From contig JBAZZE010000021.1 of the NCBI GenBank assembly GCA_041658955.1, positions 1 to 17,062 of the forward strand: a DNA stretch of 17,062 nucleotides, in the 5' to 3' direction. The stretch comes from UBA2283 sp041658955. GTDB taxonomy: Bacteria > Patescibacteriota > Microgenomatia > UBA12405. Of this stretch, positions 6,647-14,250 are shown one piece after another (position 1 is the stretch's first letter; each line of letters begins with the position of its first letter). Under the pieces are notes generated by a model that saw only the letters and a list, made by a program, of their open reading frames with translations, made no database searches and had not been told where the DNA came from. The translations under genes were made by a program, and so were the position numbers.

Positions 6647-7365
6647 AAGTACTCATAGTAGCTGCCCATCCTGATGATGAAGTAATAATCTGCGGTGCCA
6701 CCATTGATAAGCTAGTAAAAAGGGGTGATCAAGTTCACGTGGCTTATTGCTCACTAAACGAGGAAGCATATTTTGGCTCAGAAACTAGTGAAAATCGAGC
6801 CAAGAGAACCATGATAGAAGCTAAGAGTAGCGCTAATTTCTTAAAATTTAGCTGCAGCTTTCTGGGTTTTAAGGATATGCATTTGGAAGAAAGTATTGGG
6901 TTGCTTATTAAGTCAGTTATCAAAGAAATTAGGGCTTTCGAGCCAGACATTATTATTAGCCACTATTCCAAAGATAAACACATTGATCATCGGACATTAG
7001 GAAATATGGTGGCTGAAGCAAACTTTCAAAGTGGTTGTAATTTGTGCGGTGGTGAAAAAGCTTGGAAAGCTAAAGTAGTTCTTCAAGGTGAAGTTGACCT
7101 GGAAATGACCAACTCATTTAATTTCCAAGCGGTTTCAGCCGTAACTGAGGAAAACATTAAGAACAAATTGGAAGCATTCAAATTTTATGAATCGGTAAAA
7201 GAGGAGCATTCAACTACACAAGAGTGGTTGTTTAAAAAGCTAGAAATAGTGGCCTCACTTCGAGGAAAAGCTGTGGAAAAGACTTATGGAGAGGCATTTA
7301 TTATTGATAACTATTCTCCACTTTCAGGTGACGAACTGGAGATACTTTCAAAATTTCTAAACTAG
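6643..7365 (+). CDS. PIG-L / LmbE-family N-acetylglucosaminyl deacetylase-like protein
   Basis: The 240-residue protein begins with the zinc signature AAHPDDE (H9, D11, D12) and has the second ligand motif HIDHRTLG (H113, D115, H116), as in MshB, BshB and PIG-L. These enzymes remove the acetyl group from N-acetylglucosamine attached to inositol, malate, lipid or an antibiotic core. No signal peptide is seen, so it should act in the cytoplasm on a soluble intermediate. The last third (about 125-240) contains a QEWLFKKLEIVASLRGKAV segment typical of the family's C-terminal helices. The start codon overlaps the previous stop, and 4 nt separate it from the aminotransferase gene. Its neighbours (aminotransferase, GT4) fit amino-sugar assembly. 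The acceptor is not identifiable. Confidence 0.88.
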   Translation: MKVLIVAAHPDDEVIICGATIDKLVKRGDQVHVAYCSLNEEAYFGSETSENRAKRTMIEAKSSANFLKFSCSFLGFKDMHLEESIGLLIKSVIKEIRAFEPDIIISHYSKDKHIDHRTLGNMVAEANFQSGCNLCGGEKAWKAKVVLQGEVDLEMTNSFNFQAVSAVTEENIKNKLEAFKFYESVKEEHSTTQEWLFKKLEIVASLRGKAVEKTYGEAFIIDNYSPLSGDELEILSKFLN

Positions 7366-7369
7366 GAAC

Positions 7370-8362
7370 ATGAAACCAATTCAGTTTTATAAAATATATT
7401 CGAAACTAAAAAGTAAATCACTCAACAGTGGTAAGTGGGTTGACGGGATGTACATGAAGGAATTGGAAAATAAAATTGCCGAATACTTAAAAGTAAAACA
7501 TGTAATTTTGACGAGTAATGGCACTACTGCTCTTTTAGCTGCCTACTGGGTTCTAAAAAAAGATTTTTCTGAATTAAATGTGGACCCATATACTTTTCCA
7601 GCAACCTACCAACCTGCCCGAGTGCTTGGATATAAAGTGAATTATTCGCGAAGTATCTTGACGCAAGAGGGACGACTCCCCACTTCCGGACTACGAGCAG
7701 TGGTTCACTTATTTGGACAACCAAATAAAGATGTGCTTAACGAAAGCAATAATTGTATTGAAGATGCTTGCCAATCATTTGGTGCAGAAATTGATGGAAA
7801 AAAGGTCGGTACCATAGGTCGAATCGGTTGTTACAGCTTCTATCCTACAAAATCACTTCATACCTGTGGTCATGGTGGAGCAATAGTAACCAACAATGAC
7901 ACCGATTATCGAGAAATGAAAATATTTGTGGAATGTGGTCGAGAAAATGGAAAGATGACTGATTCAATGGCTCTGAATTTAAGAATGGACGAGGTTAAAG
8001 CGGAATACTTACTTTCTGAACTAGAAAACTATGACGAGCGGATGCTTGTACAACATCAAATCGCCAGAGAATTTGCAAAATTAATTCCGACTCCACAACC
8101 ATTTTTAAGCGAAGATAAAGGCGATAGGCATATTTATTCTGTTTGTAATTTGTTAGTAAATGATAGAGATAAATTTCGAGAATTTATGTCTCAGAAAGGA
8201 ATCGAAACAATTGTCTACTACGGCTCAGACATTTTGCCTAGTTTTGAAAGAGAAAAATATAATGATCTAACCTCTAGAATAGTCGCTATCCCCTGTCGTT
8301 GGAACTTGACTGATTCCGAAATCAAGAGGATTAAGTTGGCATTAAGTGAGTGGTTCAAATGA
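7370..8362 (+). CDS. DegT/DnrJ/EryC1-family PLP-dependent aminotransferase
   Basis: The 330-residue fold-type I aminotransferase has TSNGTTALLAAYWVL (48-62), IEDACQSFGAEIDGKKVGTIG (130-150) and the PLP lysine K161 in SFYPTKSLHTCGHGGAIVTNN. NLRMDEVKAEYL further on is the usual NxRMDxxxAA motif. At 330 residues it is shorter than the common 370-400, mainly in the C-terminal small domain. Members transaminate keto-sugars or keto-cyclitols (as in perosamine, 2-deoxystreptamine or kanosamine routes). The Gfo/Idh dehydrogenase at 9407-10447 is a plausible partner to supply the ketone, the same pairing as in WlbA/WlbC or NtdC/NtdA systems. Its TGA overlaps the ATG of the glycosyltransferase gene. 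Confidence 0.9.
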   Translation: MKPIQFYKIYSKLKSKSLNSGKWVDGMYMKELENKIAEYLKVKHVILTSNGTTALLAAYWVLKKDFSELNVDPYTFPATYQPARVLGYKVNYSRSILTQEGRLPTSGLRAVVHLFGQPNKDVLNESNNCIEDACQSFGAEIDGKKVGTIGRIGCYSFYPTKSLHTCGHGGAIVTNNDTDYREMKIFVECGRENGKMTDSMALNLRMDEVKAEYLLSELENYDERMLVQHQIAREFAKLIPTPQPFLSEDKGDRHIYSVCNLLVNDRDKFREFMSQKGIETIVYYGSDILPSFEREKYNDLTSRIVAIPCRWNLTDSEIKRIKLALSEWFK

Positions 8363-9420
8363 AAAAACGAATTCTTAAAATAGGAGACAAAATCTATTCC
8401 CAGAGTTTGCAGAACTTTGATGGATCTTACCTAGTTGGGTTTCCCCAAAGAGAGCAACAATTATTAAATCCACTTAGCGAACTAGTTGATATTGATTTTT
8501 ATAATCACAAGTCGATCGAAAATGAGCAAGATATTGCAGCTGAACGCCAAAAATTAACAAATTTTTTATCAACAAAAGATTTTGATTATATACTGGTTGA
8601 TAATCCTTTTAGCGTCTTGGTAATTGAACCTCAAGTATCGACACCTATCATATTCGATTGTATTGACTGGTATGAGGAGATGTATCTGAAAGAGTTTGGT
8701 GAAGATGATAAATATTTATTACTTAAGCGCGGATTAACTGAGTTGCTAAAGCGGGCTGATAAAGTTGTGGCCCAATCACCAGTTATTTTAAATGAGCTGA
8801 TTAGATTGGGATTGACTACTAACAAACACGTGGTAATTCCCAATGGTTACGACTCGGATAAGTTTTTCCCTTATGATAAAGAGAAAATTAATGAAATAAA
8901 GAAATATATTGAACAAAAATATCACTGTGATTTAACTAGTAAAAAGGTAGTAGTGTATGTTGGTAAACTGGGATTCTGGTATGACAAGATCATAACAATT
9001 GCCAATTCAATTCCTGATGGTTTTGTATTTTTGATTGTGGGTGATGGTCCAATAAAAGATCAAATACCCAACCATCCAAATGTAATCAAATGTGGTGCGG
9101 TGGAACTTTCAAAGGTGCCAGAATTTAATAATGTAGCTGATGTATTGGTATTCCCAGTAGATGTAGATTGTAGTCCCATTGCAATTAGTGAATATTTGGC
9201 TGTAGGTAAGCCAATAGTTATGGGTAAAGGAAGGATGGAATGGTTGCTACAAGACGGGGTTACCGGCTATATGGTGGAAAATACAATTGAGAGTTGGAGA
9301 ACAGGCATCGAGAAAGCTGTAAAAATGGGAAATGAGGTAAAAGACTTTAACCTAAACTTAGCCAAAAACTTATCTTGGGATTTGTTAGCCAAGAAATTGG
9401 CAGAGTTTATTGAGAAATAG
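8359..9420 (+). CDS. Glycosyltransferase, GT4-like (GT-B fold)
   Basis: The 353-residue protein has the two-domain GT-B layout. The N-terminal acceptor half contains FDCIDWYEEM (99-108), seen in several GT4 relatives. The linker VVIPNGYDSDKFFP (158-171) leads into the donor-binding half, with VVVYVGKLGFWYDK (197-210), FLIVGDGP (224-231) and SPIAISEYLAVGKPIVMG (272-289). The retaining-GT4 E-x7-E pair is only partly kept: E278 is present, while the upstream position is in a DVDCS context. The ATG at 8359 overlaps the preceding TGA; a GTG at 8350 is an alternative. It is the last gene of the folE operon, and its final 14 bp overlap the oppositely oriented Gfo/Idh gene. Donor and acceptor sugars are unknown; no membrane segment is seen. 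Confidence 0.85.
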   Translation: MKKRILKIGDKIYSQSLQNFDGSYLVGFPQREQQLLNPLSELVDIDFYNHKSIENEQDIAAERQKLTNFLSTKDFDYILVDNPFSVLVIEPQVSTPIIFDCIDWYEEMYLKEFGEDDKYLLLKRGLTELLKRADKVVAQSPVILNELIRLGLTTNKHVVIPNGYDSDKFFPYDKEKINEIKKYIEQKYHCDLTSKKVVVYVGKLGFWYDKIITIANSIPDGFVFLIVGDGPIKDQIPNHPNVIKCGAVELSKVPEFNNVADVLVFPVDVDCSPIAISEYLAVGKPIVMGKGRMEWLLQDGVTGYMVENTIESWRTGIEKAVKMGNEVKDFNLNLAKNLSWDLLAKKLAEFIEK

Positions 9421-10447
9421 GTAGGGTTTCAGCGGCGTAGATATCTTCGATAAAAGATATTGTATTGGAAATGTCCGGTAAAGTAATCCCCTGTCCCATG
9501 GCCAATAACCGATAAAGTTGGGGATGATTAGGTGAAGAACCTTTATAGTTTCCATAATCATTAAACGATTCTTCGTTGATGGTGGCAGCCTCTTCGATGA
9601 GAAGGTCTGACTCGGGGGTAGTCTTAATTACTTCGACTGCTTCGACAGTATTTAGAGCTTTACCACCTAATTTAATCATCCCATTCTCGGCAATAACTGT
9701 GAGTGAGCATTCTAAGTTGTGAGGTTCGGCGGCAATAGAGATTTCAATGGTACCAGCTGTAGCAGAGGGGAACTCAACGATAGAGTAAACTGAATCTTCA
9801 AAGGAAACTGTTTTGTGTTTAAGCTTGAAAGATTGGGTAAAGAGGACTTTTGGTTTACCAAAAATGCTACTGACAATATCAAGATAATGGATGCCGACTT
9901 CATATAAAGTTCTTCCACCTACATTAATGTCCCCCCGCCAATCAGCAAAATAAGAGTCTGGACGTTGCCAGCGTTGAATTAGAGAAATGGAGCGAATTTT
10001 CCCAAGGATTCCTGAGTCAACAATTTTTTTAAGTAAAACAACACTTGGATTGTATCTAACTTGGAGGACTCCATGAACTTGATGACCAGTTTCTATAGCT
10101 ACTTTAGTGATTTCATCAACATCGGCTTTGGTAAAAGCGACTGGTTTTTCAATTAAAACATCGAACCCACTCTGAAGAGCACTAATCGCTTGAGGTTGGT
10201 GAAGTGAGTTTGGAGTAGCAATTACCACCATATCCATTTTTCCCTGCATTTTTGAAAGTAATTCATCAAAGTCAGAAAAACGTAATATTTCCGGGCTTAA
10301 TTCTAATGAATTAAGGATTTCAGGGTTGGTGTCACAAACAGCTACTAGAGAATAGTCATTGTTATTATTTTCTATGGCCAAAAGATGATTTTTAAATATC
10401 TTACCGCAACCAACTATTCCAACGGCTTTCTTTTTAGACTCAGACAT
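9407..10447 (-). CDS. Gfo/Idh/MocA-family NAD(P)-dependent sugar oxidoreductase
   Basis: The 346-residue protein has an N-terminal Rossmann fold with GIVGCGKIFKNHLLAI (10-25), VIATPNSLHQPQA (75-87) and the family hallmark IEKPVAFT (99-106). The C-terminal domain has VGGRTLYEVGIHYLDIV (176-192), where H187 and D190 fit the catalytic GxHxxD pattern. Members oxidise a sugar or cyclitol hydroxyl; WlbA-type enzymes make the 3-keto form of UDP-GlcNAcA that a DegT aminotransferase then aminates, so cooperation with the DegT gene at 7370-8362 is plausible. Its end overlaps the GT4 end by 14 bp, tail to tail, with no terminator between. It starts from a palindromic promoter shared with the methyltransferase on the other strand. 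Confidence 0.9.
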   Translation of the reverse strand: MSESKKKAVGIVGCGKIFKNHLLAIENNNNDYSLVAVCDTNPEILNSLELSPEILRFSDFDELLSKMQGKMDMVVIATPNSLHQPQAISALQSGFDVLIEKPVAFTKADVDEITKVAIETGHQVHGVLQVRYNPSVVLLKKIVDSGILGKIRSISLIQRWQRPDSYFADWRGDINVGGRTLYEVGIHYLDIVSSIFGKPKVLFTQSFKLKHKTVSFEDSVYSIVEFPSATAGTIEISIAAEPHNLECSLTVIAENGMIKLGGKALNTVEAVEVIKTTPESDLLIEEAATINEESFNDYGNYKGSSPNHPQLYRLLAMGQGITLPDISNTISFIEDIYAAETLPISQ

Positions 10448-10473
10448 AAAAAATAATAATGATAATAGTGTGG

Positions 10474-10497
10474 ATTATACCATAAATATGGTATAAA
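10474..10497. promoter_or_regulatory. Divergent promoter with a 22-bp perfect palindrome
   Basis: Positions 10475-10496 form a perfect inverted repeat with 10-bp arms (TTATACCATA / TATGGTATAA) around a central AA. The palindrome carries a -10-like box on each strand: TATAAT on minus (10474-10479), for the Gfo/Idh gene, and TATAAA on plus (10492-10497), for the methyltransferase gene. Both are preceded by TGG, an extended -10. Neither side has a convincing -35. The symmetry could reflect two back-to-back extended -10 promoters or an operator overlapping both; the sequence alone cannot decide. Confidence 0.5.
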
Positions 10498-10521
10498 TCG
10501 TAATATTTTAGCTTTAAATGC

Positions 10522-10527
10522 TATAAT
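10522..10527 (+). promoter_or_regulatory. Possible second -10 box for the methyltransferase gene
   Basis: A perfect TATAAT preceded by TGC lies 24 nt upstream of the methyltransferase ATG at 10552. The -35 position is poor (CGTAAT at 17 nt). It may be the main or an additional start site relative to the palindromic promoter at 10474-10497. Confidence 0.35.
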
Positions 10528-10551
10528 TCTCACGGGCTGGGACAATAGCTT

Positions 10552-11214
10552 ATGAGAAGTACTGATATCCATAATACGGACTATAAAAAAAGGTTTAATA
10601 AGATGTATGAGCTGGGACTTGACCTAACATGGTTTGATAAAAAGGTTCCAAAGCAAATTAGAACATATATTGAGTATTTAGTAAGTACAAAGCAAATTAA
10701 TTTTCAGAACTCAAAATTATTGGAAATCGGTTGTGGTCGGGGTGTATTTTTAAGTTATCTGGAAAAAGCAGGTTTTAAAAAAACAATTGGGGTGGATGTA
10801 TCGGAGGTGGCTATAGAATTCGCCAAAGAAAGAGTAAAAACTTCCCAGGTCCAAGTTGAAGATGTAATAAAAGGGCTGTCTTTTTCGTCTGAAGAGTTTG
10901 ATTTAGTGGCAGAAATTACTGTTTTATCTTCATTAAATCCACATCTTTGGCCAAATATTTTGAAAGAAATAAGTAGGGTTTTGAAAACTAACGGACATTT
11001 TATATCAGAAATATTTGTTAGAGAAGAAAATGAATCGTTGTACATCCCTCAAAAGAATGACAGTAACATTTCACCTGAATTGGATCAAGTGTACGGAGTA
11101 AGTAGATCCGAACTTATCAAGATAATTAGCAAATACTTTAAGATCGAAAAATGCTTACCAATTTCTCCTGAAAGTGGCGGTAGCTTTTTTGTGTTGGCAA
11201 AAAAGTTATCGTGA
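10552..11214 (+). CDS. Class I SAM-dependent methyltransferase
   Basis: The 220-residue protein has the Rossmann-type SAM-binding core: motif I LLEIGCGRGVFLSYL (56-70), the acidic residue after strand 2 in GVDVSEVAIEFAK (80-92), and a motif II/III region FDLVAEITVLSSLNPHLWP followed by LKEISRVLKTNGHFISE. This is the Methyltransf_11/25 type that modifies small molecules, such as sugar or nucleoside hydroxyl and amine groups. The N-terminal 50 residues form a lid-like region (TDYKKRFNKMYELGLDLTWFD). The substrate is unknown. It is a single-gene plus-strand unit between two minus-strand units, and its last 9 bp overlap the end of queC. Confidence 0.85.
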   Translation: MRSTDIHNTDYKKRFNKMYELGLDLTWFDKKVPKQIRTYIEYLVSTKQINFQNSKLLEIGCGRGVFLSYLEKAGFKKTIGVDVSEVAIEFAKERVKTSQVQVEDVIKGLSFSSEEFDLVAEITVLSSLNPHLWPNILKEISRVLKTNGHFISEIFVREENESLYIPQKNDSNISPELDQVYGVSRSELIKIISKYFKIEKCLPISPESGGSFFVLAKKLS

Positions 11215-11880
11215 ACTAAGCTGAGCCTTTTTCTCAAGACAGTTAGCACATAGACCGCATTCAATAATTTGGTCATTTTCCAACTTAGCATTCCAACAAG
11301 AAGTGGTAGCTTCGAGTAGATTTTTTGATTTTATCAACTTGATTAGATCCAATTTAGTTTTGGCGATAGCTGGCATATAAACTTTCATTGGGCGAAGGAA
11401 AGACTTTGATAATAGTTGAGCTACTTCGAGATGATGGAAGTAATCGTTATCACCAAACACAAAATTATCGTCTTTCATGTAACCGATGGCTATACCATCG
11501 GCGTCAATTTGTTGGGCATAAATTCCAGCTATAGTCATGAAAAGTGTATTTCTACCAGGAACCCAAGCATCATCGTCATTTACAGACTCCTGACCTAAAA
11601 GACGACTTTTACTGAGGTTATGCATCAAATCTGTCTTGATAACCTTAGTTGGTTCAAACCCAGCTAATGAAGGAACTTTCTCAACCAAATACTGTTCGGC
11701 TACTGAGGCAGTCTGGCCATAATCCAAAAAGAGAGGGTAAATCTTGAATTTTTTATCCTTGAGCAGCAACCCAACTCCTAGGCTATCAATACCACCGGAA
11801 AATAATAAGACTACTTTTTTAGTGCGTTTGCGAGACAGTCCCGCAAGCAAATCAACATTCATTTTTGTTTTGATTTCCAT
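11206..11880 (-). CDS. queC: 7-cyano-7-deazaguanine (preQ0) synthase, QueC family, divergent
   Basis: QueC converts 7-carboxy-7-deazaguanine to preQ0 with ATP and ammonia. The 224 residues show the PP-loop FSGGIDSLG (27-35), LFLDYGQTASVAE (50-62), the WVPGRNTLF block (106-114), and four C-terminal cysteines that bind zinc: C195 (TSCWNAK), C208, C211 and C214 (CGLCANCLEK). One difference is seen. The family's YPDCRPEF substrate-side motif is replaced around residues 143-150 by GDNDYFHH, so a related substrate is possible. It lies 2 nt after the radical SAM gene as the last gene of the minus operon, 5.6 kb from queE and on the opposite strand. The first ATG is chosen; an internal ATG at residue 7 is an alternative. 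Together with folE, queD and queE it completes the route to preQ0. Confidence 0.85.
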   Translation of the reverse strand: MEIKTKMNVDLLAGLSRKRTKKVVLLFSGGIDSLGVGLLLKDKKFKIYPLFLDYGQTASVAEQYLVEKVPSLAGFEPTKVIKTDLMHNLSKSRLLGQESVNDDDAWVPGRNTLFMTIAGIYAQQIDADGIAIGYMKDDNFVFGDNDYFHHLEVAQLLSKSFLRPMKVYMPAIAKTKLDLIKLIKSKNLLEATTSCWNAKLENDQIIECGLCANCLEKKAQLSSR

Positions 11881-11882
11881 TT

Positions 11883-13292
11883 TTAGTTGGTGGTTAATAT
11901 ATAAGGATGAAAAAGATCGATCTGAGTAAAGTTTTCCTTAAACTCCAGTATTTGATCTTCTAATGATACTCCCAATTGGGTAACCGTACCATCTAAAATT
12001 TCATTGGCTTTATCCAAAAGAGTGGTTAGATCTTTGAAACCAGGCTGAAATACCGGGTGTTTGTAAGCCTGATATCCAGGTACGGCATACAATTCCGAAG
12101 GTACACCTAAGGTCAAACCATCTTTTTGATATTGGTTAAAAAGAGGAGTTCCTGGTTGAAGTTCGAGGTTGGCCACGATATGACTACTGGCACCCAGCTC
12201 CTTAATTCGATGAATCTCTTCAATAACATTTTCGTAATTTTGATGGGGAAATCCAATGATGTAAGTGAGAACTACTTTAATTCCGCTATCTTGGAGTCTT
12301 TTAATAGCTGCTTTAAGATCGACTCCCCAGTTTTTGGGATAGCCACCATTTAATAAAGTTTCTACTCCAATATTTACGGTAGACAACCGAAGATTTCCTT
12401 TGGTAAGGGTGTCAATGTCATATTGAGCGATTACTTTAGAGGAAGTTGTAGTTACTAAATTACACTTAAAAGGTAAGTCCTTACATTTTTCAAAGACTTC
12501 TTTCCAGATAAGATTTCCCATTCCTTGGGGTTCTGCCAAACTTAAGGTGATTTCTGATTTATCACCTAGACCGAGGGTCTCACGACTATTTCTGATAGTT
12601 TCACAGATTTCATCCGCAGTACAAACATATGTTTCACGATTACCCCATTGAGCAGTAGACGGACAAAAGTCACAGGCATATCGACAACCAAATCCGGTTA
12701 TCAAAAGTCCATAAACCGTTGATTTGGTAATGCCTCCAAAAGTGGAGTTGGTAGTAGCTTTGACAATAACTGGTTTAAACTTGGCAGGTAAGGACTCTCC
12801 CAGTATATTTTTCATTTGGGTGACAGTATCTCCAGTAAGGCAATAATCGACTTTTCCCTTAGTATCAGCCAATAATGCGGCGTTAGCCAAAGCGATTATT
12901 TTGATTTCTGGATAATTAGCTCTGATATAAGCGACAGCCTCTTCAAAAACTTTTTGACCGTTTAGATATCCAGCGATACAAACATGGGTAAATTTTTCCG
13001 AAGACAAAGTTTGGGTTAACCGATCTAGACTAATTGGTTCTTCAATCAAAACACCCGGGGTGTCTAGATGTTCCTTTAGATATCGACAGGGGGCGTTTTT
13101 AGGATACCAATTGAATAAAAGCCGAGGTGTTTTATCTTCAGATTTTTTAGCGATATAGTCTTTTATAAAATCTACATCAAGGAAAGGTCGGATATCATCT
13201 CTGGCTAAGAGCGATTTTATGTAAGGTATTTTATCGCTTTGATTGTACAAAGGATTTTGAGCAATAACATAAAGGACATTATTTGATGTCAT
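11883..13292 (-). CDS. Radical SAM protein with N-terminal B12-binding-like domain
   Basis: The 469-residue protein has a Rossmann-like N-terminal part (about 1-165; for example FTHVCIAGYLNGQKVFEEAV and VDYCLTGD) in the place of the cobalamin-binding domain of B12-radical SAM enzymes. I see no DxHxxG cobalamin-ligand motif, so B12 may be bound base-on or not at all. The radical SAM domain opens with C203-x3-C207-x2-C210 in GFGCRYACDFCPS, the canonical CX3CX2C motif. LSLAEPQGMGN, VNIGVETLLNGGYPKNWG and YIIGFPHQNYENVIEEI follow, as in Elp3/MiaB-like barrels. Such enzymes methylate unreactive carbons, rearrange rings or thiolate; the reaction here is unknown. The ATG lies inside the end of the HDAC-like gene (14-bp overlap) and queC follows 2 nt later, so a link to the deazaguanine product is plausible. 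Confidence 0.87.
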   Translation of the reverse strand: MTSNNVLYVIAQNPLYNQSDKIPYIKSLLARDDIRPFLDVDFIKDYIAKKSEDKTPRLLFNWYPKNAPCRYLKEHLDTPGVLIEEPISLDRLTQTLSSEKFTHVCIAGYLNGQKVFEEAVAYIRANYPEIKIIALANAALLADTKGKVDYCLTGDTVTQMKNILGESLPAKFKPVIVKATTNSTFGGITKSTVYGLLITGFGCRYACDFCPSTAQWGNRETYVCTADEICETIRNSRETLGLGDKSEITLSLAEPQGMGNLIWKEVFEKCKDLPFKCNLVTTTSSKVIAQYDIDTLTKGNLRLSTVNIGVETLLNGGYPKNWGVDLKAAIKRLQDSGIKVVLTYIIGFPHQNYENVIEEIHRIKELGASSHIVANLELQPGTPLFNQYQKDGLTLGVPSELYAVPGYQAYKHPVFQPGFKDLTTLLDKANEILDGTVTQLGVSLEDQILEFKENFTQIDLFHPYILTTN

Positions 13293-14250
13293 ATTTGTTT
13301 AAAGTTTTAAAAAATGCCATAAATGATTCAGGGAGGTGGTCGCCATACCCACCCTCGAGGACAACAATGGTGGGTATTCCAAGAGCACCTATTTTGGCAG
13401 CGACGTCTTCAAAAAAGCTACTATCAGCTTCAGTTGGTGATGGAATTCCGGGAGGATGGTCGGTCTTATGGGCATCAAAACCTGCTGAAACAACTAAAAC
13501 ATCTGGGTTGATGGTGGCAAGTCTGTCAGTGGCATGTCCAATGACAGTTCTTAAAGTTTTAACGCTAGCACCAGCTTCATAAGGATAATTATTTATCAGC
13601 CCAACACCCTTTCCATATCCTCTATCAGTTGATTCTCCGGTAAAAGGAAAATTAAAACTTGGATCTCCGTGAGTAGAAACATAGCTAACTCCACCGTGCT
13701 GATTAACTAAATTTTGAGTTCCGTTGCCATGATGAAAATCAAAGTCAAATACAGCCACAGAGGCTGATTGTTGCTCGAGCATTTTGGCGGTAATCATTGC
13801 GTTATTCATAAAACTAAAACCATGATAGAAATCATAACCAGCATGGTGACCAGGAGGACGGTTGATCGAATAGGTTCGGGAAGCTTCACCATCAACAACT
13901 AGTTGAGCGGCACTCAAAGAACAAGAAACCGAAGCTAAAGCACTCTGATATGTACCTTCCCAAATTGGAGTTGAATTGGTTTTGTCGTGGACAAATCTGG
14001 TGAAAGCAGGTTCATTTCGGGGACCTTGGCTAGCGACTGCTAGCTGATCGATCATGGCAGGCAAGTGAATCTGTCGGACTAATGGTTGTTCAACGATAGC
14101 TGGTTCAATAATGGGAATACCAGGAAATGAAGAGCGGATTTCTTTTAGTATCCCTTCAGCACGAGATGGCACTTCACATGGGTCAATCAATCTTGATTGA
14201 TGGGCGATATGCAAAGAACTGTAGGTAACCGCTACATTTTCCTGAATCAT
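13279..14250 (-). CDS. Histone-deacetylase-family amidohydrolase (acetylpolyamine amidohydrolase / AcuC-like)
   Basis: The 323-residue arginase/deacetylase-fold protein carries an intact active site: the H135-H136 pair in RPPGHHAGYDFYHGF, the zinc ligands D171 and H173 in FDFDFHHGNGTQ, D259 in SAGFDAH, and the catalytic tyrosine Y302 in LEGGYGDHL. HHGNGTQ with Asn, and LEGGY, fit class II-like HDACs and acetylpolyamine amidohydrolases. Bacterial members remove acetyl or acyl groups from amines such as polyamines or acyl-lysine. In this operon, between a synthetase paralogue and a radical SAM gene, it could deprotect an acylated biosynthetic intermediate; that is inference. The ATG overlaps the stop of the synthetase-like gene by 4 bp, and its 3' end contains the start of the radical SAM gene. 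Confidence 0.9.
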   Translation of the reverse strand: MIQENVAVTYSSLHIAHQSRLIDPCEVPSRAEGILKEIRSSFPGIPIIEPAIVEQPLVRQIHLPAMIDQLAVASQGPRNEPAFTRFVHDKTNSTPIWEGTYQSALASVSCSLSAAQLVVDGEASRTYSINRPPGHHAGYDFYHGFSFMNNAMITAKMLEQQSASVAVFDFDFHHGNGTQNLVNQHGGVSYVSTHGDPSFNFPFTGESTDRGYGKGVGLINNYPYEAGASVKTLRTVIGHATDRLATINPDVLVVSAGFDAHKTDHPPGIPSPTEADSSFFEDVAAKIGALGIPTIVVLEGGYGDHLPESFMAFFKTLNKYDIK

